The notes: generated by a model not told the origin, from the letters alone. Positions 53,694-63,522 are shown, numbered from the stretch's first letter. The stretch is 64,000 bases of DNA from Flavobacterium restrictum (GCF_007097245.1 NZ_VJZT01000005.1:124001-188000); one strand, 5' to 3'. Program-made: numbers and translations.

Positions 53694-54965
53694 ATGAGTT
53701 TAATCGAAAGAGACCAAAAAAACCTTTGGCATCCATATACACAACACAAGACCGCAGCACTTCCTATTGCTATCAAAAAAGGAAAAGGAGCGTTGCTTTG
53801 GGACGAAAATGACAAAGAATATATTGATGCTATTGCCTCGTGGTGGGTCAATCCATTTGGGCATTCGAATATTGAAATTGCCAATGCTATTTACGCGCAA
53901 TTGACCACATTAGAACACGTTCTTTTTGGTGGATTTACGCATGAACCTGCTATTTTTTTAGGGGAAAAACTATTAGAAATTTTGCCTAAAAACCAACAAA
54001 AACTATTTTTTTCGGATAATGGTTCTACGGCAGTTGAAGTGGCGATTAAAGTGGCGTTGCAATATTTTTTTAATAAAGGAGAAAAACGAACAACCCTAAT
54101 TGCTTTTGAAAATGCGTTTCATGGCGATACTTTTGCAGCCATGGCAGCCAGCGGAATTTCGTTTTATACCCAAGCATTTCAAGGAATGTTTATAGATGTA
54201 GTCAGGATTCCAGTTCCTGTAAACGGTCATGAACAAGCCAGTTTTGATGCGTTGCAAGAGGTTATAAAAAACAATAACTGTGCTGCTTTTATCTTTGAAC
54301 CCCTAGTTTTGGGCGCGGCAGGAATGGTAATGTACGCTCCCGAAACGCTCGATTGTCTCCTGCAAATTTGCCAAGAAAACAACGTTCTCACCATTGCCGA
54401 TGAGGTCATGACGGGTTTTGGCAAAACAGGAAAAACATTTGCCTGTGATTATTTAATCCAAAAACCGGATATGATGTGCTTGTCCAAAGCCTTGACGGGA
54501 GGGACAATTCCTATGGCGATTACCACATTTACGAATACTATTTACGATGCTTTTTACGACGATGACATCAACAAAGCGTTGTTTCATGGGCATACCTTTA
54601 CGGCAAATCCTACGGGTTGTGCGGCGGCTTTGGCGAGTTTGTCTTTATTGCAAACTCCAGAAATGCAGGACAACATTAGTAGGGTAAATACAAGTCATTT
54701 GAGGTTTCAAAAACATATTGAATCGCATCCAAAAGTGAGTACAACACGGGTTTTGGGTGTTATTTTTGCGTTAGAAATTAAAACCGAAACAACAGCCAGT
54801 TATTACGGAACTTTGCGCAATACACTCTATGATTTTTTTATAGAAAATGGTGTTATTTTGCGTCCCGTTGGGAATATCGTTTACATTTTACCGCCGTATG
54901 TCATTAGTGATGCGCAGTTGCAAAAAGTGTATGAAGTGGTCGAAAAAGCATTAGAAATAGTTTAG
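53694..54965 (+). CDS. bioA: Adenosylmethionine-8-amino-7-oxononanoate aminotransferase
   Basis: BioA converts the bioF product KAPA to diaminopelargonate with S-adenosylmethionine as amino donor. The 423-residue class-III PLP aminotransferase has DRDQKNLWHPYTQHK at its start, ASWWVNPFGHSN near residue 48, IADEVMTGFGKTGK near residue 235 and the PLP lysine in LSKALTGGTIPMA near residue 265. The substrate-binding WHPYTQ motif distinguishes it from other aminotransferases. Confidence 0.96.
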   Translation: MSLIERDQKNLWHPYTQHKTAALPIAIKKGKGALLWDENDKEYIDAIASWWVNPFGHSNIEIANAIYAQLTTLEHVLFGGFTHEPAIFLGEKLLEILPKNQQKLFFSDNGSTAVEVAIKVALQYFFNKGEKRTTLIAFENAFHGDTFAAMAASGISFYTQAFQGMFIDVVRIPVPVNGHEQASFDALQEVIKNNNCAAFIFEPLVLGAAGMVMYAPETLDCLLQICQENNVLTIADEVMTGFGKTGKTFACDYLIQKPDMMCLSKALTGGTIPMAITTFTNTIYDAFYDDDINKALFHGHTFTANPTGCAAALASLSLLQTPEMQDNISRVNTSHLRFQKHIESHPKVSTTRVLGVIFALEIKTETTASYYGTLRNTLYDFFIENGVILRPVGNIVYILPPYVISDAQLQKVYEVVEKALEIV

Positions 54966-54995
54966 TTTCGTCCAGAGACCAAACCAATTTTCACG

Positions 54996-55058
54996 GATTT
55001 TTTTGTTTAATGTATCAAAAATGAATTAAAAAGGTGTGAAATCCGTTTTATCTTTGGC
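54996..55058. repeat. Solitary CGGAT-type inverted repeat between bioA and the ketoacyl synthase
   Basis: TTTCACGGATTTTTTTG (54996) and GTGAAATCCGTTTTATC (55035) are inverted relatives using the same CACGGAT/ATCCG words as the GxxExxY cassette arms, but with no gene between them. Confidence 0.5.
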
Positions 55059-55075
55059 AGTTTTTTTAAAAGCAA

Positions 55076-56326
55076 ATGCGCTGCGTTTTATCGCTTTCAA
55101 TTGGTGTTATTGGTGTGTCCTTTTTTACGACCTTTGCACTAAAACAAACAGTCTTGTCACAAATTATCTCCATAACAGCACTAGCCTCCATTTCGCCACT
55201 GGGCAATGACCCCAGGACAATTTGGGAAATGTATAAAAACAATAATCATTGTTTTACGGCTCATTTTTTAGACCATAAAAACACATTTGTCGCTAAATTG
55301 AACGAGGATTCAATTGCCATAATCGAGGCATTAAAACAATCGGATAGTAAATACAAGTCGCTGGACAAATCGGTTTTGTATGCCATGGCGGCTTCTCGTG
55401 TTGCGATGCACGAGGCAGGATGGACATCAAAGGATGTTTTTGGAATCAACATTGGCTCTTCGCGTGGGGCAACTGATTTATTCGAAAAACATTTTCAAGA
55501 CTATTTAGAAACGGGCAAGGCACAAACGCTGGCTTCGCCAACTACTACTTTGGGCAATATTTCGTCCTGGGTGGCGCATGATTTGCAAAGTGCTGGGCCT
55601 GAAATTTCGCATTCTATCACCTGTTCTACTGCCTTGCATGCCGTGTTGAATGGTGTGGCTTGGTTGCGAGCAGGAATGGCCGATAAGTTTTTGGTTGGAG
55701 GCAGTGAAGCACCGTTGACGGATTTTACAATTGGACAAATGCGGGCTTTGAAAATCTATTCGAACATAGATGAACGTCAGCCCGAGCTTGCCGAATGGCC
55801 CAATAGAGCATTAGATTTAGAAAAAAAGCAAAACACGATGATTCTTGGCGAAGGTGCTGCGGTATGTTGTTTAGAAATTGGGAAAAAGGAAAACGCACTG
55901 GCTTACATAACTGGAATTGGGTATGCAACGGAACTTTTGGAACACAATATTTCTATTTCGGCAGAGGCAACTTGTTTCCAAAAATCGATGTTAATGGCGC
56001 TCGAAAACACACCTATTGCTGCTGTTGACGCCATTGTGATGCACGCACCAGGAACGATAAAAGGCGATATAACCGAGTATAAAGCTATCGAGAAACTCTT
56101 TGGCGAAAGCCTGCCATTATTGACAACTAATAAATGGAAAATTGGGCATACGTTTGGAGCTTCTGGAATTTTGAGTATGGAATTGGCCGTTTTGATGTTG
56201 CAGCACAACATGTTTATTGATGTTCCTTTTATAGCACCACAAAAACAAACAAAACCCATCAAGAACGTATTGGTTAACGCTGTTGGTTTTGGGGGCAATG
56301 CGGTAAGTGTTTTGTTGAGTTTATAG
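55076..56326 (+). CDS. Beta-ketoacyl-ACP synthase-like protein in the biotin cluster
   Basis: The product is a thiolase-fold condensing enzyme of KAS I/II type with the complete Cys-His-His triad: SITCSTALHA (Cys near residue 183), MHAPGTIKGDITE (His near residue 322) and KIGHTFGASG (His near residue 360). Its last place in the bioF-D-A series suggests a part in making the pimeloyl chain, which needs Claisen condensations; the window has no bioC, bioH or bioB. The annotated N-terminus (first 26 residues, hydrophobic) looks wrong; TTG at 55154 starting just before IISITALASISPLG fits the family better. Confidence 0.85.
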   Translation: MRCVLSLSIGVIGVSFFTTFALKQTVLSQIISITALASISPLGNDPRTIWEMYKNNNHCFTAHFLDHKNTFVAKLNEDSIAIIEALKQSDSKYKSLDKSVLYAMAASRVAMHEAGWTSKDVFGINIGSSRGATDLFEKHFQDYLETGKAQTLASPTTTLGNISSWVAHDLQSAGPEISHSITCSTALHAVLNGVAWLRAGMADKFLVGGSEAPLTDFTIGQMRALKIYSNIDERQPELAEWPNRALDLEKKQNTMILGEGAAVCCLEIGKKENALAYITGIGYATELLEHNISISAEATCFQKSMLMALENTPIAAVDAIVMHAPGTIKGDITEYKAIEKLFGESLPLLTTNKWKIGHTFGASGILSMELAVLMLQHNMFIDVPFIAPQKQTKPIKNVLVNAVGFGGNAVSVLLSL

Positions 56327-56423
56327 GCCTTACCGCAATATTTTTTGTATTGATTTAACCGCAAGGAACGCAAAGGTTTACGCAAAGTTCGCTAGGTTTT
56401 TAGTTAAATTGAATTCTTTTGAC

Positions 56424-56600
56424 AACTCACTTATAATTTCTAACTTCTCTTCTCTAACCTATTACTTCTTACTTCTAACTTCTCTTCTCTAACTTCTAAC
56501 TTCTAACCTTTAACTTCTAGCTTCTTTCTTCTAGTTTTTTTCTTCTTCCTTCTAGCTTCTTTCTTCTAGCTTCTTTCTTCTAGCTTCTTTCTTCTAGCTT
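56424..56600. repeat. Pyrimidine-rich simple repeat beside recX
   Basis: The plus strand is almost all C and T with few A: TAACTTCT words change into a 14-bp tandem unit, TAGCTTCTTTCTTC, with starts at 56553, 56567, 56581 and 56595. The repeat runs up to the recX stop codon. The rest of the gap (56327-56423) holds GCAAAG-type repeat debris only. Confidence 0.85.
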
Positions 56601-57080
56601 CTAACCCCTCTCCTCGCTTTCCAACTCCTTTACTTTTTCATAAATTAGTTGGCTTTCAAATCCTTTGCGGAGCATAAAATCACAAAATTTCTTTCGTTTT
56701 TTGAGTGTATTTGTTTCTCGAATGGATTCCCAGTGTCGATTGGAAAGGGTGTCAAAGGTGGTATTGTATTCCTCGGGAGTGATTTCTTTTAGGGCGAAAT
56801 TGATGCCGTTTTGATTGATTTTCCGAAACTTTAATTCGGCAATAATTCGGATTTTGCCCCACTGTTTGATGCGGTGTTTTCCTCTAGCAAAACTGCGCGC
56901 AAAACGTTCCTCGTTCAAAAATTTTTCGGTAATAAGATGTACCATAATCGTGTCGATTTCGTCGGAATCCATGTGTATACTTCGCAATTTGTCTGTTACT
57001 TCCTGATGACAGCGTTCTTGATAGGCACAAAAATGTTCCATTTTGGCAATGGCAACTTTTACGGAATAGACTTCTTTCAT
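56601..57080 (-). CDS. recX: Regulatory protein RecX
   Basis: RecX modulates RecA filament activity. The 159-residue protein has the three tandem three-helix repeats typical of RecX: CHQEVTDKLRSIHMD, the core FLNEERFARSFARGKHRIKQWGK near residue 53, and a C-terminal helical end with KRKKFCDFMLRKGF near residue 127. It is separate from recA here. The 14-bp repeat abuts its stop codon, so the end of the mRNA would be purine-rich. Confidence 0.92.
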   Translation of the reverse strand: MKEVYSVKVAIAKMEHFCAYQERCHQEVTDKLRSIHMDSDEIDTIMVHLITEKFLNEERFARSFARGKHRIKQWGKIRIIAELKFRKINQNGINFALKEITPEEYNTTFDTLSNRHWESIRETNTLKKRKKFCDFMLRKGFESQLIYEKVKELESEERG

Positions 57081-57603
57081 GAGTGTTGTGGTGGCTTTTT
57101 TTAATTTTTTAGAGATAAAAAGCAGTGTGTTGGCGGTTTAAAGGCTGTTATTACAATTTTTTTTCAAAAATACTAAAAACGAACCGCTTTCTTAAATTTT
57201 ATTTTGTTGAACATAATGGAGTAGTATCTCTATAGTTTTTTGAAGTTATAATTTGAATAAAATATAGCTTTTGGACTATTATACTTAATTTTTAATACTA
57301 AAAAGTTATTTTTTGTCTCAATAGCTATATTTTTTTTGTTTAAATGCAACTGTGAATAGGAGTAAAACAATTAAATAATTGCCACCTTTTGACGGATAAA
57401 ATGCTCTTTTAAACAGTTAAATTGAATAATTCGTTTTTTTTGAAAAAACACCTTTTAATTTCGGGTTTTTTAGTAATTTTAATACCACATTATTTTTACT
57501 ACTATTTCATTTTTAGAATAGTAGCTTTAGAATGTGTTTTTAGAATTTCAAAATTTAGTTACATAAGAGTTATGGCGAAATTTTGAATATAAAATGTACC
57601 TTG
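57081..57603. promoter_or_regulatory. 5' region of the giant secreted protein with a motif shared with the next gene
   Basis: About 520 bp, very AT-rich. At 57384-57414 it holds the composite motif ACC, N, TTT, N, ACGGATAAAA, seven bases, TTAAAC, which recurs at 63492-63522 before the next gene. AATAGCTATAT at 57320-57330 also recurs, at 63323-63333. TAATTTCG at 57456-57463 is one base off a -7 box. No ORF. Confidence 0.5.
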
Positions 57604-60600
57604 ATGAAAAAATACATATTCTTACTTTTTTTATTGCCATTACTATCATTTGGGCAATCTATTTGGACTAATCCATTGACGCTTCCTAACACTTCTGTGC
57701 CAGCAAGTCCATACAATACTGGTAATGTTTTGAACTCCCATATAACCGTATCTGGTATTACTCGTAGTGCTGGTATTACTGGCGATTTGGCCACGGATAG
57801 GTATAGTGCCGTTGGTTGGGCTACAAGCGCAAGTATAGACCCAACCGATTATTATGAGTTTACATTAACTCCAAATGCGGGATATAAAATTGATTTTACA
57901 AGTTTTGTTTATACTGGTCAAGCTTCTACGCAGGGACCAACAGTTTTTGCTATTCGTTCAAGTGCTGATACCTTTACTGCTAATGTTGGAGCTCCTACGG
58001 CTACGGGAACTACAATTTCGTTAGCTGGGAACACGTATCAAAATGTAACATCCGCAATCACTTTCAGGATTTATGGATGGGCTGCAACAATTGGAACTGG
58101 GACTTTTAGTATTAATGATTTTACTTTTAATGGCGCAGTAAGTTGTGGGTCAAGCTTTTTAACCACTCCGGCTGGTTCCTATAGTTATTGTATCGATAAT
58201 TCGAATACCATAACTACAGCAACGGTTAATGAAGGGCAGTATGTGGTTCTAAATGTTGTAAAAGGGTTTACGTATACTTTTGCAGTTGGAAATGCCTTTG
58301 GTGGCAACGAAAATTTAACGGTTATAAATGATACTGATGCAACGAATACTCCCCTTGTTTCTGCCTCTGGTGCCTCTGGTGCTACAATAAGTTTGTGGCA
58401 AGCTCCGTTTTCGGGCAAAGTCAAAATAAGATTGGCATCTGATGCTTGTACTACGGGAACAACTGGATTGGCATTGACATTAACGCTCAATAGTTTGGGA
58501 AATACGCAAGATTCTCAAACGGTTCAAGGTGCAAATTCATGGGTAGGACATGTTTATAATTATCCAGCAGCAGGATCTCCAGGAGGCGCATCGCCAGCGA
58601 CACCACCAACAAATGTGACTCCTTTTCTTTCGGCAAATTATGTTGGATATTATAATGAAGCGGAATCTTTTTATCAAGAGTTTTCGGCTGTTGCGGGTAC
58701 GCCAACAGCTAATTATTGTTTTCCTGTTTTAACAAATGGTATTAATTTGACCAATATAGATACACAAGGTTTTGCGGTTCGGTATCAAATGAAATCTACT
58801 AAAGCGGCTGGTTGTTATGTAATCACCTTTAAGTCGGATGATGGTATTCGTTTGTATGTTGACAACGCATTGAAGTATGATAACTGGACAGATCATGGGC
58901 TTGCAACTGGATATGCTATGATTTATCTTACTGGAAATAGTGATTTAATTTATGACTATTATGAAAATGGAGGGTCAAGTCAAGTAGGATATGGTATAAG
59001 TTCATTAGCCTCTTTGAACACCGTAGTGCAACCTACTAGTACTGTTTGTGCATCGGCTTCACTTACCTTGGATGGGTCTAGTTTTACTACTTATGGATTT
59101 GCAGCAGGCGTTATTAGTTACCAATGGCAATCTTCACCAGACAATGCTACATGGACAAGTATTTCAGGAGCAACTACCGAGGATTACACCATTGTTTCGG
59201 GAACTATTGCTAAATATTACAAACGTATTGTAACCAGTAGTGCCAATGCAGGATGTAGTAATGATAGCAATGTTGTGTCATTTGTAATTTCGCCAGTAAG
59301 TATAGCTGGAACTGTATCAGCAAATCAAACTATTTGCAATGGAACACAACCAGCTGATATTACGCTAACGGGAAACACGGGAACAATTCAATGGCAATCG
59401 TCTCCCAATAACGCTACTTGGACGAATATAACTGGGGCTACAACAAGTCCTTTGGCTAGTGCTCAAATGGGTTCGTTGTCGGCAACGCAATATTACCGTG
59501 CAGTAGTGACAAGTGGAGTATGTGCAGTAGCAAATTCAACTGCAGTAACAGTTACAGTAAACGCTGTTGTTACAGCTGGCGCAATAGCGGCTTCACAAAC
59601 AATTTGCAATGGGGCAACTCCTGCCGCATTGACCTCCTCAACAAATGGTACTGGCTCTGGAATAATTACTTATGAATGGCAAACCAACGCCAGCGGTAGT
59701 TATGTTACTGTACTGAGTGCTACAAGTGCCACGTATGCACCTCCAGCCTTAACCACTACAACAAGTTACCAACGCCGAACCGTTTCTGTTAGCGGTGGCA
59801 CAACCTGTTATTCTAGCTATACCACAGCAGTAACGATTACCGTAAACGCTGCTGTTACTGCAGGAACCATTGGCACAGCTCAAACAATTTGTAGTAGTGC
59901 AACTCCAGCTGCTTTGACTTCGGTTACAAATGGTAGTGGTTCTGGAACAATTACTTATGAATGGCAAACCAATGCCAGTGGTAGTTTTGTTACTATTTCA
60001 GGCGCCACAAGTGCTACTTATGCGCCACCAGCTTTGACTGCCACAACAAGTTATCAACGTAGAACGGTATCCGTAAATGGTATAACATGCTATTCTGGAT
60101 ATACCACACCAATAACAATCACTATAAGTTCCGCAATAGCTACAAATACCATTGCTACAGCACAAACAATTTGCTCTGGAACAACTCCAGCTGCTTTAAC
60201 AGGAAGTACCCCAACGGGTGGAAGCGGAACATATGCATATTTATGGGAAAGTAGTACTACAAGTGCATCCGCAGGATTTGGAAATGCTTCCGGAACCAAC
60301 AGTAACATTGGATACAGCCCAGCAAGTTTATCGGCTACCACTTGGTATAGAAGAACGGTGACCTCTGGAGGTTGTTCGAATACTTCAACAGTCATAGAAA
60401 TAACAGTAACACCATTAACGGCTACTCCAACCATAGGTACAATCACCCAACCTGATTGTACAACAGCTACTGGTAGTGTTGTATTAAACGGCCTACCATC
60501 TGGCTCCTGGGTATTGACTAGAAGCCCTGGTAGTGTTGTAACTACAGGAACGGGAACAAGTACAACCATTACGAGTCTTGCTTCCGGAACATACACCTAT

Positions 60601-63111
60601 TCTGTAATTGGTACAAACAATGGGACTGGATTAAAAGCGGAATATTTTAATAACATGACCCTTACGGGAACTCCTGTGTTAACACGCACTGATGCTACTA
60701 TAAACAATGATTGGGTCAATGGAAGTCCAGATCCTTTGGTTAATGCCGATAATTTTTCAGTTAGGTGGTCTGGACAAGTGCAGCCACTTTACAGCGAAAC
60801 CTACACCTTTACCACAAGGAGTGATGATGGAATCAGGTTGTGGGTAAATGGGACACAGGTAATTAACAATTGGACAGACCATTCGGTAGCCACAAATACG
60901 GGTACTATAGCACTTGTAGCAGGAGTGAAATATGCTATTGTGCTAGAGTATTATGAAAATGCAGGACAGGCAGTAGCTCAATTATCTTGGAATAGTACCA
61001 GTCAAGCCTTACAAATTATTCCACAATCACAAATGTATCCAGCAGCTCCATGTAGTTCTGCAGCTTCAGCAAATGTAGATATCAACCCGCAACCATCAAC
61101 CCCCTCTACTCCAATAGTAGCTGCACCAACGCAACCTAGTTGTACTACCCCAACAGGAAGTGTGGTATTATCTAGTTTGCCAACTACAGGTACTTGGACA
61201 TTATATCAAAACGGAACTTCTATTTACACTACCACTGGCGGAAGTGGCACCTACACCGTAACAGGATTAAGCGCTGCTGGTTCTCCTTACGTCTTCAAAG
61301 TATCTAATGCATCCTGTACGTCTTCTAATTCTACGAGTATTGGCATCACAGGTTTAACCACCACCACATGGAGTGGAACAGCTTGGAGTAGTGGCACACC
61401 AACATTAAACACGTTAGCGATATTAAATGGTAATTACGACACGGCTACCTATCCAGATATTAATGCCTGTACGTTGACTATTAATGGTGGCTTTACCTTA
61501 ACGATTCAAAATCAAAAATTCGTAACGATACAAAATGATTTAACAGTAAATACAGGTTCAGTAGTGGAGATAAAAAACCAAGGATCACTAGTTATGATTA
61601 ACGATGCTGGAGTTTTGACCACTGTGGGTACTGGCAAGTTTAATGTAAATAAAACTACTACTTCCTTCGAGAAATACGATTATACCTATTGGGCAACACC
61701 ACTAGCAGGAACAACAACAATTGCAACCGTTTTCCCCACTTGGCGATTAGACAGAGCCTATGAATTTCATCCAGAGAATTTTATCGATTTAATTAATGTG
61801 CTTACAGGACAACCCATTCCTGATGGTTTTGATGACAATGAAAATGACTGGTTGTATACCAGTTCGATGAGTCCTGGTCGCGGTTATATTATAATGGGAC
61901 CCACATCTGGAAGTTTCCCAAGAACCGAGTCGGTTGTTTTTACAGGCAAAGTCAATACAGGAGTAATCACCACCCCAATTCAATTAACGCCAGACACGAC
62001 CGATCCCGAAGATGATTTTAATTTAGTAGGCAATCCCTATCCTTGCGCCATCTCTGCCGATGCTTTGATAAATGCCAATATAACAGGAACAGGAACACTT
62101 AATAAAACCATAGACGGCACCTTATGGTTCTGGACGCACAAAGCCGATATAGCTATTGCTAGCAATGGATTACAATCCTACAATTATTCCCAAGATGATT
62201 ATGCCGTTTATACCCTTGCAGGTGGAACAGGTACATCAGCAAGTGCTTCTGGAGGAGCGAAACCTTTGGGATACATCGCCTCTGGACAAGGCTTTTTTGT
62301 AGAAGCAACAGCAGCTGGAACATTAACATTTAATAATTCCATGCGTGTCAGCCCAGCTATTACGGCAAGTCCTGTAACGCCAGCAACAGCTAATGCCCAG
62401 TTTTACAAAACCATGCCAATCAAACCCAAAGCAGCCGATAAAAACCGAATATGGTTGAATCTCGAAAACGAACTCGGGATGTTTAGTCAACAATTAGTAG
62501 CCTATTTTGACAACACTACTTTAAGACGCGACAATGGATATGACGGCTTGTTGAGTGATGCAGGAAACTATATTAATTTTTATTCTATCGAGAATAATGA
62601 TGCGTTCAAGATCCAAGCCAGACCTACTTTTACCCAGGATGACGAGGTACCTTTGGGGTATTTTAGTGCAGTAGCAGGAACCTTCAATATCAATATCGAT
62701 TCCAAAGAAGGCGTTTTCAATGATGGTGCTAATGTCTATCTCGAGGACAAACTCGTAGAAGTTATACATGATCTAAAAGCAGCACCCTATACTTTTACCA
62801 CCGAAGAAGGTACTTTTGACGATCGTTTTGTGCTGCGATACACCAATAAATCATTAGGAACAGGCGACTTTGATGCGTTGAAAAACACCGTTTTGGTGGC
62901 TGTCAAAAGCAAAAAAATCACCATCAACTCTTTTGCCGAAACACTCGACAAAGTCGCAATTTATGATGTATTAGGAAAACAATTGTACAAGAAATCGATG
63001 CTCAATGCCAATGAATTAAGCATCTTGAATTTGCCTTCCAGCGAGCAGACATTGCTAGTTAAAGTGACTTTGCAAAGCGGGCAAACAGTAACCAAAAAAG
63101 TGATTTATTAG
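57604..63111 (+). CDS. Giant type IX secreted protein with PA14-like domains and Ig-like repeats
   Basis: The 1835-residue protein has a signal peptide (MKKYIFLLFLLPLLSFGQS). In order it shows an N-terminal beta domain, a PA14-like segment near residue 400 (FKSDDGIRLYVDNALKYDNWTDHG), several Ig-like repeats of about 85-95 residues between 480 and 960 (YEWQTNASGS, ATSATYAPPAL, TSYQRRTVSV), a full PA14 domain at 1008-1146, a later region without recognised domain, and a type IX C-terminal sorting domain (KITINSFAETLDKVAIYDVLGKQL to VTKKVIY). PA14 suggests glycan binding. Start ATG 57604 is chosen over TTG 57583 because it begins the signal peptide. Function: surface adhesin or glycan-binding, inferred. 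Confidence 0.88.
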   Translation: MKKYIFLLFLLPLLSFGQSIWTNPLTLPNTSVPASPYNTGNVLNSHITVSGITRSAGITGDLATDRYSAVGWATSASIDPTDYYEFTLTPNAGYKIDFTSFVYTGQASTQGPTVFAIRSSADTFTANVGAPTATGTTISLAGNTYQNVTSAITFRIYGWAATIGTGTFSINDFTFNGAVSCGSSFLTTPAGSYSYCIDNSNTITTATVNEGQYVVLNVVKGFTYTFAVGNAFGGNENLTVINDTDATNTPLVSASGASGATISLWQAPFSGKVKIRLASDACTTGTTGLALTLTLNSLGNTQDSQTVQGANSWVGHVYNYPAAGSPGGASPATPPTNVTPFLSANYVGYYNEAESFYQEFSAVAGTPTANYCFPVLTNGINLTNIDTQGFAVRYQMKSTKAAGCYVITFKSDDGIRLYVDNALKYDNWTDHGLATGYAMIYLTGNSDLIYDYYENGGSSQVGYGISSLASLNTVVQPTSTVCASASLTLDGSSFTTYGFAAGVISYQWQSSPDNATWTSISGATTEDYTIVSGTIAKYYKRIVTSSANAGCSNDSNVVSFVISPVSIAGTVSANQTICNGTQPADITLTGNTGTIQWQSSPNNATWTNITGATTSPLASAQMGSLSATQYYRAVVTSGVCAVANSTAVTVTVNAVVTAGAIAASQTICNGATPAALTSSTNGTGSGIITYEWQTNASGSYVTVLSATSATYAPPALTTTTSYQRRTVSVSGGTTCYSSYTTAVTITVNAAVTAGTIGTAQTICSSATPAALTSVTNGSGSGTITYEWQTNASGSFVTISGATSATYAPPALTATTSYQRRTVSVNGITCYSGYTTPITITISSAIATNTIATAQTICSGTTPAALTGSTPTGGSGTYAYLWESSTTSASAGFGNASGTNSNIGYSPASLSATTWYRRTVTSGGCSNTSTVIEITVTPLTATPTIGTITQPDCTTATGSVVLNGLPSGSWVLTRSPGSVVTTGTGTSTTITSLASGTYTYSVIGTNNGTGLKAEYFNNMTLTGTPVLTRTDATINNDWVNGSPDPLVNADNFSVRWSGQVQPLYSETYTFTTRSDDGIRLWVNGTQVINNWTDHSVATNTGTIALVAGVKYAIVLEYYENAGQAVAQLSWNSTSQALQIIPQSQMYPAAPCSSAASANVDINPQPSTPSTPIVAAPTQPSCTTPTGSVVLSSLPTTGTWTLYQNGTSIYTTTGGSGTYTVTGLSAAGSPYVFKVSNASCTSSNSTSIGITGLTTTTWSGTAWSSGTPTLNTLAILNGNYDTATYPDINACTLTINGGFTLTIQNQKFVTIQNDLTVNTGSVVEIKNQGSLVMINDAGVLTTVGTGKFNVNKTTTSFEKYDYTYWATPLAGTTTIATVFPTWRLDRAYEFHPENFIDLINVLTGQPIPDGFDDNENDWLYTSSMSPGRGYIIMGPTSGSFPRTESVVFTGKVNTGVITTPIQLTPDTTDPEDDFNLVGNPYPCAISADALINANITGTGTLNKTIDGTLWFWTHKADIAIASNGLQSYNYSQDDYAVYTLAGGTGTSASASGGAKPLGYIASGQGFFVEATAAGTLTFNNSMRVSPAITASPVTPATANAQFYKTMPIKPKAADKNRIWLNLENELGMFSQQLVAYFDNTTLRRDNGYDGLLSDAGNYINFYSIENNDAFKIQARPTFTQDDEVPLGYFSAVAGTFNINIDSKEGVFNDGANVYLEDKLVEVIHDLKAAPYTFTTEEGTFDDRFVLRYTNKSLGTGDFDALKNTVLVAVKSKKITINSFAETLDKVAIYDVLGKQLYKKSMLNANELSILNLPSSEQTLLVKVTLQSGQTVTKKVIY

Positions 63112-63135
63112 TTGGTACAAAGGTACTAAATTTAT

Positions 63136-63175
63136 AAAAAACCTCATTCTGTTTAGTAGCAGCATGAGGTTTTTT
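63136..63175 (+). terminator. Terminator of the giant secreted-protein gene
   Basis: AAAAAACCTCAT pairs perfectly with ATGAGGTTTTTT; a three-base inner stem CTG/CAG in the 16-base loop adds support, and a T run follows. It lies 25 bases after the stop codon. Confidence 0.88.
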
Positions 63176-63376
63176 GGTTTTTAATTATATAGAAAAAGAG
63201 TTTACGTAAGTTCCGAAAAAGAAATTAATTGGCGGTGTTAAAGCTTATTACAGTGGATTTATTTCAAAAAAACTAAAAAACAGCTTTGTTTTTGATTGCA
63301 TTTTGTTTAACAAAAAGGTCTAAATAGCTATATTTATTTGCATAAAAAATAATTTTTAAATTACTGCTGTTTTGGC

Positions 63377-63413
63377 TAAATCACTAATTTTTTAATAAAA
63401 AATTAGTGATTTA
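63377..63413. repeat. 37-bp perfect palindrome
   Basis: TAAATCACTAATTTTTTA (63377-63394) is followed after a single A by its exact reverse complement (63396-63413). It is an AT-rich cruciform-capable sequence, not terminator-like, in the middle of the 660-bp region between two exported-protein genes. Confidence 0.85.
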
Positions 63414-63491
63414 AGTTCAAATAATTTAATAAAATAAAAATATTTTATTTTAAAATGCTAATTAATCACAGTTAAAAAATCAAACAAAAAT

Positions 63492-63522
63492 ACCGTTTAA
63501 CGGATAAAAACGACACTTAAAC
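63492..63522 (+). promoter_or_regulatory. Shared upstream motif, copy 2
   Basis: ACC, N, TTT, N, ACGGATAAAA, seven bases, TTAAAC. The same 22 fixed bases with identical spacing occur at 57384-57414. CCGTT-T-AACGG inside this copy is palindromic, which suits a protein-binding site. It lies 52 bases before the -7 box of the gene at 63774. Confidence 0.6.

Noticed and set aside
56550..56600. 14-bp tandem repeats as a CRISPR or regulatory iteron array
   Set aside because: Low-complexity pyrimidine sequence with no spacers and no origin-associated genes; simple slippage explains it.
60090..60596. A 168-codon open frame on the minus strand
   Set aside because: It lies wholly within the Ig-like region of the giant secreted protein and its composition (Val/Pro-rich) is the complement of Thr/Gly codons; a shadow frame.
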